Shown: piece after piece, positions 7,842 to 15,330 of the stretch | Position numbering within the stretch: the stretch's first letter is position 1 | Layout of the letters: the number at the start of each line of letters is the position of its first letter | DNA from: JANNPJ01 sp035474375 | GTDB taxonomy: Bacteria; Actinomycetota; Actinomycetes; Actinomycetales; Kineosporiaceae | Direction: 5' to 3' | Assembly: GCA_035474375.1 (NCBI GenBank) | Contig: DATINJ010000009.1 | Coordinates: 1-46,235 of the forward strand | DNA length: 46,235 nt | Position numbers and translations under genes: made by a program | Notes under the pieces: generated by a model | Database searches by the model: none | Told to the model about the DNA's origin: nothing | The model's input: only the letters and a program-made list of their open reading frames with translations

Positions 7842-7905
7842 GGTCAGAATGATCCGGAACCAACCGCCCGTGGCGGACGTTTCCAACGGTGGAAGGGATG
7901 TGCCC

Positions 7906-8208
7906 ATGGAGCTGTCGGAGCGCGAGAGGCGCCTTTTACGGGAGATGGAAACTCATCTCCTGGCTGAGGACCCGGGCCTCGCCTCGTCGCTGAGATTGCG
8001 TCGCCTGCGGGTCGGGGCGAGCGCGGTAGTGGCGGCGGCCGGGTTGGTGATCGGGATGCTGCTGATGGCTATCGGCATCTGGTTAGCGCACGCCGCGGGT
8101 ATCGCGGTGGCCCTGCTCGGTTACCTGGTGCTGCTCTTCTCCACCAGTGCCACCGTTGAACGCATGCGCGAACTGCGAGCGGTCAGGGCAACCCGACAAG
8201 GCAACTGA
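7906..8208 (+). CDS. DUF3040 small membrane protein
   Basis: 100 residues. It begins MELSERERRLLREMETHLL, the hallmark amphipathic N-terminal helix of DUF3040. Two hydrophobic membrane segments follow (VVAAAGLVIGMLLMAIGIWL and IAVALLGYLVLLF). The ATG at 7906 is chosen over an upstream start because GGAAGGGA lies 8-15 bases before it and the family begins here. The biochemical role is not known. The last 126 bases overlap the 3' end of the convergent transporter gene, which is unusual. Confidence 0.9.
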   Translation: MELSERERRLLREMETHLLAEDPGLASSLRLRRLRVGASAVVAAAGLVIGMLLMAIGIWLAHAAGIAVALLGYLVLLFSTSATVERMRELRAVRATRQGN

Positions 8209-9393
8209 ACTCGCTGGTGCGACGGCCGGCGGTCGAGTGCCGGCGGCCAGAAGCACTGCGAGCGTGGCGATGACGGGCGGCAGTGCGAACGCTGCGCGCT
8301 GCCCGTACTCCTGCGTCAGCACGCCGGCCAGCGCCTGACCGATCGCGGTTCCGACCGGGCCGCCCGCGCAGAGGACCGTCATCGCGGTGGCCACCCGAGC
8401 CGGTGCGAGGCGCTCGGTCAGGGCATAGATGCTGATCATGTACGGGGCGATCGTCACCCCGGCCAGCGCGGCGGCAACCGGCAGCGGAAGCAGCGTGCCG
8501 TTGAGCGCGAGCGTGACCATGCCTACCCACAATGCCGCGGCGAAGGTGAGATAGCGCGCGTGCAGCCCCCAGCGCGGCGACAGCCAGGCATAGGCCACAC
8601 CCGCCACGGCACTGCCGATGCCGAGCTCGGCATAGAGCAAGCCCGCCGCACCGGGATGACCGGATTCCTTCGCGGCGGCGCTGATCGCGATCTGCAAGGC
8701 GCCGAAGATCGCTCCCATCAGGACCATCGCGACCACCAGCAAGGCCAGCCGAACCGCAGGTAGCGGTGCTCGCACCGCGCCGGGCGAGCCGGGTCGGGCT
8801 GCTCGCCCGTGGTAGAGCAGGGCGAATGGCGCGGCCGCCAGAACGAGCAGGGCCGCGCCGGCCGCTAGGGCAGCGGCCGCCTCGATCTCGGTGTGGACGG
8901 CGGCGAGCCCACCAACCAAGGCCGGTCCGACGATGAAGCTGGTCTCCTCGACGGCAGCCTCGTAGGACAGCGCGGTCGACATGAATTCCGCAGGCTCGGC
9001 AGTGGATCGGGCCACGTGCGACCAGTGCGCCCGCACCAGCGGGCCGACCTGCGGTTGCACCAGCCCGATCAGGATCGCGGCGATCAGCATGGCGACCCGA
9101 CCGACCTGGGTGGCGGCGATCAGCCCGATGATCGCGCCGGCGTTCAGGATCGCGGCCAGCGCGCCGACCGGGCGCGGCCCGAACCGCTCGGCCAGGCGAC
9201 CCACCACCAAGCCACCCAGGGCCATCGCGAGACTCAGCGAGCCGGCCGCGACACCGGCAAACGTGTAGCTCCCGGTCGCGGCCTGGATCAGTAGCAACGT
9301 ACCCAGGGGCAACATCGCGTAGGGCAGTCGGGCGAGAAAGCCCAGCGGCAGAAATACGGGATGGACGGTATTCAGCAGCAATCGATACGACAT
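8083..9393 (-). CDS. Major facilitator superfamily transporter
   Basis: 436 residues with about 12 hydrophobic segments. There is an MFS loop 2-3-like motif (GGLVVGRLAERFGPRPVG), and the YALTERLAPARVATAMT region fits the second half. The start at 9393 is chosen because GGAG lies 6 bases upstream; an ATG at 9399 abuts that site. Substrate is unknown; small-molecule or drug export is common in this branch. The last 30 or so residues (about SGCPDRSQFAHAF onward) are hydrophilic and are read from the opposite strand of the DUF3040 gene. This tail may be recently acquired by loss of an earlier stop. It is monocistronic, divergent from thyA. Confidence 0.88.
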   Translation of the reverse strand: MSYRLLLNTVHPVFLPLGFLARLPYAMLPLGTLLLIQAATGSYTFAGVAAGSLSLAMALGGLVVGRLAERFGPRPVGALAAILNAGAIIGLIAATQVGRVAMLIAAILIGLVQPQVGPLVRAHWSHVARSTAEPAEFMSTALSYEAAVEETSFIVGPALVGGLAAVHTEIEAAAALAAGAALLVLAAAPFALLYHGRAARPGSPGAVRAPLPAVRLALLVVAMVLMGAIFGALQIAISAAAKESGHPGAAGLLYAELGIGSAVAGVAYAWLSPRWGLHARYLTFAAALWVGMVTLALNGTLLPLPVAAALAGVTIAPYMISIYALTERLAPARVATAMTVLCAGGPVGTAIGQALAGVLTQEYGQRAAFALPPVIATLAVLLAAGTRPPAVAPASSVALSGCPDRSQFAHAFNGGTGGEEQHQVTEQGHRDTRGVR

Positions 9394-9562
9394 ACGCATC
9401 TCCACGCATAGCGAAGAGACGCGCCTACCCAGCCACCGGACGCGTACTGATCCCGTTTCTGGTCGTACCATAACATCGCCCTGCTGGGCGACTGTGGTTC
9501 GCCCTAGGTTAGGTTGCCAATGCGGCCTGCTGAGTCGCCGAAGCTGAGGAGTAGCCAGACCT

Positions 9563-10396
9563 GTGAGTTCTGTTCACCCCACCCCGGTCGCAAGCGCCCC
9601 CGTCGACACCCAGTACGAGGATCTGCTCCGGCAGGTCCTGGCCACCGGTACCCGCAAATCGGACCGGACCGGTACCGGCACCCGCAGCGTCTTCGGACAC
9701 CAGCTGCGCTACCCGCTCAGCCAGGGGTTCCCGCTGATCACCACCAAGCGCGTCCACTTCAAGTCGGTGGCCTGTGAACTCCTGTGGTTCCTGCGCGGCG
9801 ACTCGAACGTGGCGTGGTTGCGGGAGCAGGGCGTGTCGATCTGGGACGAGTGGGCCCGGCCGGACGGCGAGCTGGGGCCCGTCTACGGTGTCCAATGGCG
9901 TTCCTGGCCTACCCCGGACGGCGGGCACATCGACCAGATCGCCCAAATGCTCGACCTTCTCCGCAACGACCCGGACTCGCGGCGGATGGTCGTCTCGGCC
10001 TGGAACGTCGCGCAGATCCCGGAGATGGCCCTGCCTCCGTGCCACACCCTCTTCCAGTTCTACGTGGCCGACGGGCGACTGTCGTGTCAGCTGTACCAGC
10101 GCAGCGCCGATCTCTTCCTCGGGGTTCCGTTCAACATCGCCAGCTACGCGCTCCTCACCCACCTGGTCGCGCAGCAAGTCGGGCTGGGGGTCGGAGACTT
10201 CATCTGGACCGGTGGCGACTGCCATATCTATGACAACCACGTGGACCAGGTCACCGAGCAGCTGACCCGCGCGCCCTACCCGTTCCCGCAACTGGCCGTG
10301 GAACCGGCGTCCACCCTGTTCGATCATCGCTACCAGGATCTGAGTCTGATCAATTACCAGCACCATCCCGTGCTGCGGGCACCGGTCGCGGTGTGA
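9563..10396 (+). CDS. thyA: Thymidylate synthase
   Basis: 277 residues. The enzyme methylates dUMP to dTMP using methylene-tetrahydrofolate and releases dihydrofolate. Signature elements are RTGTGT (35-40), the active-site Cys160 (LPPCHT), QRSADLFLGVPFNIASYA (dUMP and folate contacts) and DCHIYDNH. It starts at GTG 9563 with GAGGAG 11 bases upstream. The stop overlaps the start of the dihydrofolate reductase gene (GTGA), so the two are made together, matching the fact that one produces the substrate of the other. Confidence 0.98.
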   Translation: MSSVHPTPVASAPVDTQYEDLLRQVLATGTRKSDRTGTGTRSVFGHQLRYPLSQGFPLITTKRVHFKSVACELLWFLRGDSNVAWLREQGVSIWDEWARPDGELGPVYGVQWRSWPTPDGGHIDQIAQMLDLLRNDPDSRRMVVSAWNVAQIPEMALPPCHTLFQFYVADGRLSCQLYQRSADLFLGVPFNIASYALLTHLVAQQVGLGVGDFIWTGGDCHIYDNHVDQVTEQLTRAPYPFPQLAVEPASTLFDHRYQDLSLINYQHHPVLRAPVAV

Positions 10397-10878
10397 TCGG
10401 CCTGATCTGGGCGCAGGGTGCGGGTGGGGTGATCGGGGCGCACGGCAGTCTGCCCTGGCATCTGCCCGAAGACCTGGCTCACTTCCGCACCGTCACGACC
10501 GGAAGCACGGTGCTGATGGGCCGCCTGACCTGGGAGTCGCTGCCGCCGAGATTCCGGCCGCTGCCGGGTCGCCGCAACCTGGTTCTGACTCGGCAGCCAA
10601 GCTGGGCCGACACCGGCGCCGAACGGGTGGCCGGCATCGGCGACGCGCTGGAGGTCGGTGACCTGTGGGTGATCGGTGGCGCCCAGGCGTATGCCGCCGC
10701 GCTTCCGCATGCCGACCGCGTCGTCCGTACCGAACTCGAGCAGGCCTTCGACGGCGATGTCTACGCACCCGAACTCGACGGTGCGTGGCATGCCGTCCAG
10801 ACCGTCCCGGAGCAGGGGTGGAGCACCTCGCGGACCGGGCTGCGCTATCGGATCAGTACCCTGCACCGATCAGCTTGA
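10393..10878 (+). CDS. folA: Dihydrofolate reductase
   Basis: 161 residues, standard chromosomal type. MIGLIWAQGAGGVIGAHGSLPWHLPEDLAHFR contains the substrate loop (PWHLPEDL, with the acidic residue after Pro-Glu). MGRLTWESLP and VIGGAQAY are the NADPH-binding motifs. It regenerates tetrahydrofolate from the dihydrofolate made by ThyA. It starts at GTG 10393, overlapping thyA by 4 bases. A hairpin follows shortly after the stop. Confidence 0.97.
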   Translation: MIGLIWAQGAGGVIGAHGSLPWHLPEDLAHFRTVTTGSTVLMGRLTWESLPPRFRPLPGRRNLVLTRQPSWADTGAERVAGIGDALEVGDLWVIGGAQAYAAALPHADRVVRTELEQAFDGDVYAPELDGAWHAVQTVPEQGWSTSRTGLRYRISTLHRSA

Positions 10879-10926
10879 GCCGGTCGTCCTGAGCCGGTCG
10901 TCCTGAGCTGGTCGCCTTGAGTCGGT
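10877..10926. repeat. Short tandem repeat after folA
   Basis: The unit GAGCCGGTCGTCCT occurs twice exactly (10877-10890, 10891-10904), then with three changes (10905-10918), then as a partial unit. The array begins on the folA stop codon and ends in the left arm of the following hairpin. It may have arisen by slippage. Confidence 0.75.
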
Positions 10927-10949
10927 CAACGGACGTCCGGCTCAAGGCG
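10913..10949. terminator. Hairpin between convergent folA and methyltransferase genes
   Basis: CGCCTTGAGTCGG (10913-10925) pairs with CCGGCTCAAGGCG (10937-10949) over 13 base pairs including one G-U pair, with an 11-base loop. There is no U-tract, which is usual in actinobacteria. The position suggests bidirectional termination. Confidence 0.7.
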
Positions 10950-10958
10950 ATTGGGCGA

Positions 10959-11774
10959 CTAGGGTTTACGCCCGACGGCGCAGTACTGGTCGACCACTTC
11001 GGGCAAGGTGCCAGACGCGTCGGGGCGCCAGCGGGTCACCGACACCACCCCGGGCTCGATCAATTCCAAGCCCTCGAACAACCGGGCTATCCGCTCGGGG
11101 CTGCGCAGGTGGTACTTGGGGTTGGCGGAGATGTTCCAGATTCGCGCGGCTTCTCGGTTCGCCGCGGTGGTGTCGCCGCCGTCGTACATTGCCAGGTAAC
11201 TGCCCGACGGCACCCCCGCCAGCAAGACATCGATGAGCAATTTTGCCTCGTCGTCAGCTTCGATATGGCCGAGAACGCCCATCAGCATGAGCGCCACCGG
11301 TTCGCTGAAGTCCAAGGTCTCCGAGGCCGCACTGAGGATCGTCGCGGGGTCACGGAGATCGGCGTCGAGGTACTCGGTGACGCCTTCGGGGCTGCTGGTG
11401 AGCAGGGCGCGGGCATGCGCCAACACCAGCGGATCATTGTCGACGTACACGATGCGGGCGTCCGGGGCCACGGATTGCGCTACGTCATGGGTGTTTTCGG
11501 CGGTGGGTAGGCCAGTGCCGAGATCCAGAAACTGGCGGATTCCGGCTTCGCCAGCCAGATATCGGACGGCTCGGGCCAGGTAGGCGCGGGAAAGCCGGGC
11601 GTTCTCGGCAAGTTCCGGCATCGCGTTGATGATCTGATCGCCGACCTCGCGATCGGGAGCGTAATTGTCCTTGCCGCCGAGCAGATAGTTCCAGATCCGG
11701 GCTGTCTGTGGCGCGGTGGTGTCCACAGCGGGGGTCTGCGACGGGTCGGTGCTCACGGCTGGACTGTCTGTCAT
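10959..11774 (-). CDS. SAM-dependent methyltransferase, PF04672 (DUF574) family
   Basis: 271 residues. The family marker near the N terminus is ARIWNYLLGGKDNYAPDR. The SAM-binding motif I is IRQFLDLGTGLPTAENTH, with IVYVDNDPLVLAHARALL as motif II. The fold is a Rossmann methyltransferase; no substrate is established for these actinobacterial proteins as far as I know. The ATG at 11774 has AGGA about 8 bases upstream. It appears monocistronic. A paralogue is encoded at 18750-19562 at the other side of the Usp/c-di-GMP island. Confidence 0.92.
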   Translation of the reverse strand: MTDSPAVSTDPSQTPAVDTTAPQTARIWNYLLGGKDNYAPDREVGDQIINAMPELAENARLSRAYLARAVRYLAGEAGIRQFLDLGTGLPTAENTHDVAQSVAPDARIVYVDNDPLVLAHARALLTSSPEGVTEYLDADLRDPATILSAASETLDFSEPVALMLMGVLGHIEADDEAKLLIDVLLAGVPSGSYLAMYDGGDTTAANREAARIWNISANPKYHLRSPERIARLFEGLELIEPGVVSVTRWRPDASGTLPEVVDQYCAVGRKP

Positions 11775-11922
11775 CTGCGCATCCTGAGGTCAAGGGCCGA
11801 AGCGACGCTGGTTCGCCGATCAGCATAGGGTCCCAGCGGCCGAAATACCCCCTATCGGACGATTCTGATCGTGTTCGCCGGCTCCAGCTGGTACGCCGCA
11901 GCCGGTACGCCGTCGGGTCCGG

Positions 11923-14184
11923 TCACAGCCGTGGGTCGAGCCGATGCGGTGGTACGACGGCGACCGGGCACGGAGCGGAGTGGATCACTGCGTGGCTCAC
12001 CGACCCGAGCTGGAGACCGGCGAATCCGCCACGCCCGCAGGAGCCCACGACGAGCAGCCCGGCGCCGCAAGCGGTCACCGTCAAGGCTTCGGCGACAGCC
12101 CTTTGGACGATGCGGCGCTGCACCTGAAGGTCCGGGTGCTCGGCGGTGGCGATTCGCTCGGCGGCCTCGACGGCGATCTCGGCGGCCTGCCGAGCGGCGC
12201 TGTCGAACGATCGGGTAGTGAGATCCGGCTCGACCCAGACCTGGGCGGAGAGCGTCTGATAGCCAGAGACCATCACCAGGGGTGCGCCGGCGGCGGCCGC
12301 GCTGGCTGCGGCGAATCGAACAGCGGCGTCCGAACCGGGGGAGCCGTCCACCCCGACCACGACCGGCCGGTGCGGTCCGGGCAGGTTGGCGGAATCACCA
12401 CGAACGACGACCACTGGGCAGACGGCGTGCGCGCTGACCGTGAAGGCCACCGATCCCAGAATGGTTCCGGCCAGCCGGCCGTGCCCGCGCGTGCCCACCA
12501 CCAAAAGAGCTGCCGCCCGGGAGTTCTCGATCAAGCTGTAGGCGACTCGGGAGACATGGGTGAGAGCGGTGATGTCGATCGAGCCGGCAGTCTTCCGGGC
12601 TCGATGCACGCCCTCGGCGGCGATCTGCTCGGCGGAATGGCCGGCCGCCCGTTCCACTCGACTTCGCATCGGGACCGTGGGCAGCGTTCCCGGCAACTGG
12701 CCGAGATAGTCGACGACGTTCAGGACGGTCAGCGGTAGCCCGCGGCGTTGCGCTTCGGCGGACGCCCAGTCCAACGCGGCACAAGAGTCCGCTGATCCGT
12801 CGTAACCGACCACCACCCGCCCGGCCTGGCTGTCGCCGCGTTCTGGTGTCGGCGGCGCACTCGGGTGGTGTTCCTCGACGACGCCACGGCGACCGTCCAC
12901 GGTGACCTGTTGCCCATCGTGCAGCACGTGGGTAGCGGTGCGCGCACCGACGATCGCCGGGATGCCGAGTTCCCGGCTGACGATCGCGGCGTGACAGGTG
13001 ATCCCACCACCATCCGTCACCAGGGCGGCCGCTCGCCGCAGAATCGGCATCCAGTCCGGCGAGGTCGTCGAGGCGACCAGGATCTCGCCGTCGCGGAACT
13101 GCTCGGCGTGATCGGGTGAGGCGAGAATCCGCACGGTGCCAGAGGCGACACCGCTGGCGGCACCGACACCGGCGACCAGGCGCCCGTGGACCGGAGCCTG
13201 GCCGACGGCCCCGGTGGCCGCGCTGTCGGGGGCCGGGAGACTGGTGATCGGACGGGACTGGATGAGGTAGGTGACGCCGTCCTGGATCGCCCACTCGATG
13301 TCCTGTGGGCAGCCGTAGTGCTTCTGCACTCGCAAGGCGAGTTCGGCCAGGGCGACCGCCTCGCCGTCATTGAGCACCCTGCGGGTAGCTTCGTCGAGCG
13401 AAAGCTCGACCCGAATGTTGTGCCCCTCCGGACCCCGAACGATCTGATGATCCTTGTAGCCGATCCGGATCTCCAGCGGACGCGGGCCGGTGCTGTCGAG
13501 CAGATAGGTATCCGGGATCAACTGCCCGCCACTGACCACTTCGCCGAGGCCGAATGCGGCCTCGATCACGACATGGCCGCGGTCCCCGGTAGTCGGGTCG
13601 GCGGAGAAGATCACGCCAGATCGTTCGGATTCCACCATGGACTGGATGACGACGGCGATCGCCGGCTCATCGACGAGCTGCCGGCAGGCCCGGTAGGACA
13701 GCGCCCGAGCTCCGAAACCGGCGGCCCAGCAGTCCTTGATGCAGGTGAGCAGCTCGGCCTCGCCCTGGACATTGGTGAAAGTCTCGTTCATCCCGGCGAA
13801 CGACGTCGCGGCGGTGTCTTCCGAGGTGGTCGATGAACGGACGGCGACCGCTCTGGCACCGAGTTCGCGATACCTGGAAAGAATCAATGCGATGAGATCA
13901 TCGGGGATCTCGACGTCTTGGATGCGGCTGCTCAACGACGCCGCCAGCGCGGTCAGGACCGTGGGATCGGTATCCGGTGCCTGCGCCGCGCACTGCGCCA
14001 GCTCCTGGCGTAACCCACTGCGCTGCATGGTTTCCAGGTACGCCGGAGCGGTGATCACGAAACCGGGCGGGACCGGAAGCCCAGCCCTGGTCAGCTCGCC
14101 AAGATTCGCGCCCTTGCCGCCGGCGATCGCCAGGTTGTCCATCCCCAGTTCGGAGAACCACGGTACTGGGCCGAGGTCTGTCAT
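11923..14184 (-). CDS. PEP-synthase-like ATP-grasp and phosphohistidine domains fused to two universal stress (Usp) domains
   Basis: About 753 residues. Residues 15-320 match the PEP synthase/PPDK N-terminal ATP-binding domain (GGKGANLGELTRAGLPVPPGF, VAVRSSTTSEDTAATSFAGM, IEWAIQDGVTYLIQSRPIT). Residues 345-435 are the swivelling phosphohistidine domain with GGGITCHAAIVSRELGIPA; His398 should be phosphorylated. The C-terminal PEP/pyruvate-binding barrel of true PEP synthases is absent. Instead there are two Usp domains, about 455-597 and 606-747, each with an ATP-binding G-2x-G-9x-G(S/T) motif (GTRGHGRLAGTILGS; GSCGRGGFAGLQLGS). It can plausibly autophosphorylate from ATP but lacks the usual acceptor site, so the target is unknown. 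The ATG at 14184 has GGAGG 4 bases upstream; a GTG at 14187 is the alternative. It lies 44 bases after a Usp gene, probably in one operon. Confidence 0.9.
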   Translation of the reverse strand: MTDLGPVPWFSELGMDNLAIAGGKGANLGELTRAGLPVPPGFVITAPAYLETMQRSGLRQELAQCAAQAPDTDPTVLTALAASLSSRIQDVEIPDDLIALILSRYRELGARAVAVRSSTTSEDTAATSFAGMNETFTNVQGEAELLTCIKDCWAAGFGARALSYRACRQLVDEPAIAVVIQSMVESERSGVIFSADPTTGDRGHVVIEAAFGLGEVVSGGQLIPDTYLLDSTGPRPLEIRIGYKDHQIVRGPEGHNIRVELSLDEATRRVLNDGEAVALAELALRVQKHYGCPQDIEWAIQDGVTYLIQSRPITSLPAPDSAATGAVGQAPVHGRLVAGVGAASGVASGTVRILASPDHAEQFRDGEILVASTTSPDWMPILRRAAALVTDGGGITCHAAIVSRELGIPAIVGARTATHVLHDGQQVTVDGRRGVVEEHHPSAPPTPERGDSQAGRVVVGYDGSADSCAALDWASAEAQRRGLPLTVLNVVDYLGQLPGTLPTVPMRSRVERAAGHSAEQIAAEGVHRARKTAGSIDITALTHVSRVAYSLIENSRAAALLVVGTRGHGRLAGTILGSVAFTVSAHAVCPVVVVRGDSANLPGPHRPVVVGVDGSPGSDAAVRFAAASAAAAGAPLVMVSGYQTLSAQVWVEPDLTTRSFDSAARQAAEIAVEAAERIATAEHPDLQVQRRIVQRAVAEALTVTACGAGLLVVGSCGRGGFAGLQLGSVSHAVIHSAPCPVAVVPPHRLDPRL

Positions 14185-14228
14185 CACTCCTCCAAGGGTT
14201 TTCCAGGCCGACTTCCAGGTCGAACCCG

Positions 14229-15179
14229 TTACACCGACAGTTGTCGACGCTCAGCGGTCGCCGCCAAGGTCAGCCCGAGGATCGGCCCGGGAGGCACCGC
14301 GCTCAGATCTCGGGGGACGACCAGGACCGGGCAAGGCATGGCTTCCAGCACCGCTCGGCTCACCGATTCAGTGGCTGGCCCGGCCGATGCCGCGGTTCGA
14401 CCACCGATGACCAGGAGCGTGGCGGTCCGCGCCAATCGAAGCAGCGCGGGGACCGGTTCACCGTCGACGACCGCGACCGACACCCGGGTTTCCGTCGGCG
14501 GCTGGCCGGCGAACTCGGCCAGGGCGGCGCGGGCCCCCTCGCGGGCCATTTCCACGTCCTCGCCGGGCCCCGGCGAGGAGGTAGTGACCAGCACGACCTC
14601 GCAGTTGCGCCCGATCGACTCGGCGTACGCCGCCCGCACCACGGCAGCGTCGGCCGGCTGTCGACTGACCCCGACCATGATCAGCGGCGGCCGATCGCTC
14701 CGGACCGGCCAGGGCGCGTCGGGCAGGGACAGCCGGTCCGGGACAACCAGCACCGGGCAGCGACTTCGGCTGATCAGGGACCGGCTCACCGATCCCGCGG
14801 TCAGCGACTGCCGGCCGTCCCGATCGTGCGTCCCGACCACCAGCAGCTGGGCCCAAAGCAATGGCTCCCGGTTGGGTCCGATCTCACCGTCGCCCAGACA
14901 GTAGGTGGTCACTTTCAGCCGGGGAAAGTTGGAGCGCAGCGACCGGGTCACTGCGTGCAGGTCCTGCAAGGCGTTCGCCTCGGCCCGGCGATCATCCCGG
15001 CGCTGGCCCTGAACATTCAGTCCTGGGTGATGATTCGGGCGAAGAACGGTGATCACGGCAAGCTCGACTGCGCGGCGTTGTGCCTCATCAGCGGCCACCT
15101 CGAGGAGCCCGGCCGGTTCACCCTGGCGGTCCAGGCCGACGACCACGCAGCCGCGACCTCGGGACTCGGATTCGTTCAT
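14229..15179 (-). CDS. Tandem universal stress protein (two Usp domains)
   Basis: 316 residues built of two Usp folds: about 8-150 (VVVGLDRQGEPAG... GTHDRDGRQSLTAGSVSRSLISRSRCPVLVV) and about 165-295 (MVGVSRQPADAAVV... RAVLEAMPCPVLVVP). The ATP-binding glycine motif is partly kept in the first domain and weak in the second (GGRTAASAGPATESVSRAV). Length and organisation resemble mycobacterial DosR-regulated Usp proteins. The ATG has GAGGG 7 bases upstream. It is first in a likely operon with the PEP-synthase/Usp fusion and divergent from the phosphoribosyltransferase/hydrolase gene. It probably acts in the cytoplasm in dormancy or redox stress; this is inference from the family. Confidence 0.92.
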   Translation of the reverse strand: MNESESRGRGCVVVGLDRQGEPAGLLEVAADEAQRRAVELAVITVLRPNHHPGLNVQGQRRDDRRAEANALQDLHAVTRSLRSNFPRLKVTTYCLGDGEIGPNREPLLWAQLLVVGTHDRDGRQSLTAGSVSRSLISRSRCPVLVVPDRLSLPDAPWPVRSDRPPLIMVGVSRQPADAAVVRAAYAESIGRNCEVVLVTTSSPGPGEDVEMAREGARAALAEFAGQPPTETRVSVAVVDGEPVPALLRLARTATLLVIGGRTAASAGPATESVSRAVLEAMPCPVLVVPRDLSAVPPGPILGLTLAATAERRQLSV

Positions 15180-15212
15180 AGCTCAACCCTCTGACGATTC
15201 CGCAGAGCCGCC

Positions 15213-15253
15213 AAGAGGCCGAAGGTCCCGAGGAGCGGGCACAGCGACCCGAG
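15213..15253. promoter_or_regulatory. Candidate DosR-like boxes in the divergent Usp / PRTase-hydrolase promoter
   Basis: The sequence at 15213-15232 (AAGAGGCCGAAGGTCCCGAG) agrees at 13 of 20 positions with the mycobacterial DosR consensus TTSGGGACTWWAGTCCCSAA. The GTCCCSA half is complete. A second, weaker GGG...CCCGA arrangement lies at 15234-15253. The first site ends 34 bases from the Usp start on one side and about 98 from the PRTase start on the other. The match is partial and by eye. Confidence 0.35.
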
Positions 15254-15330
15254 CGGCGGCGCCGTTCGAGGATTAGGTTCTTATGTACCAGGGCCTTCGA
15301 CTGCGGTGACCGGAGGCGGGAGGAGGGAGC

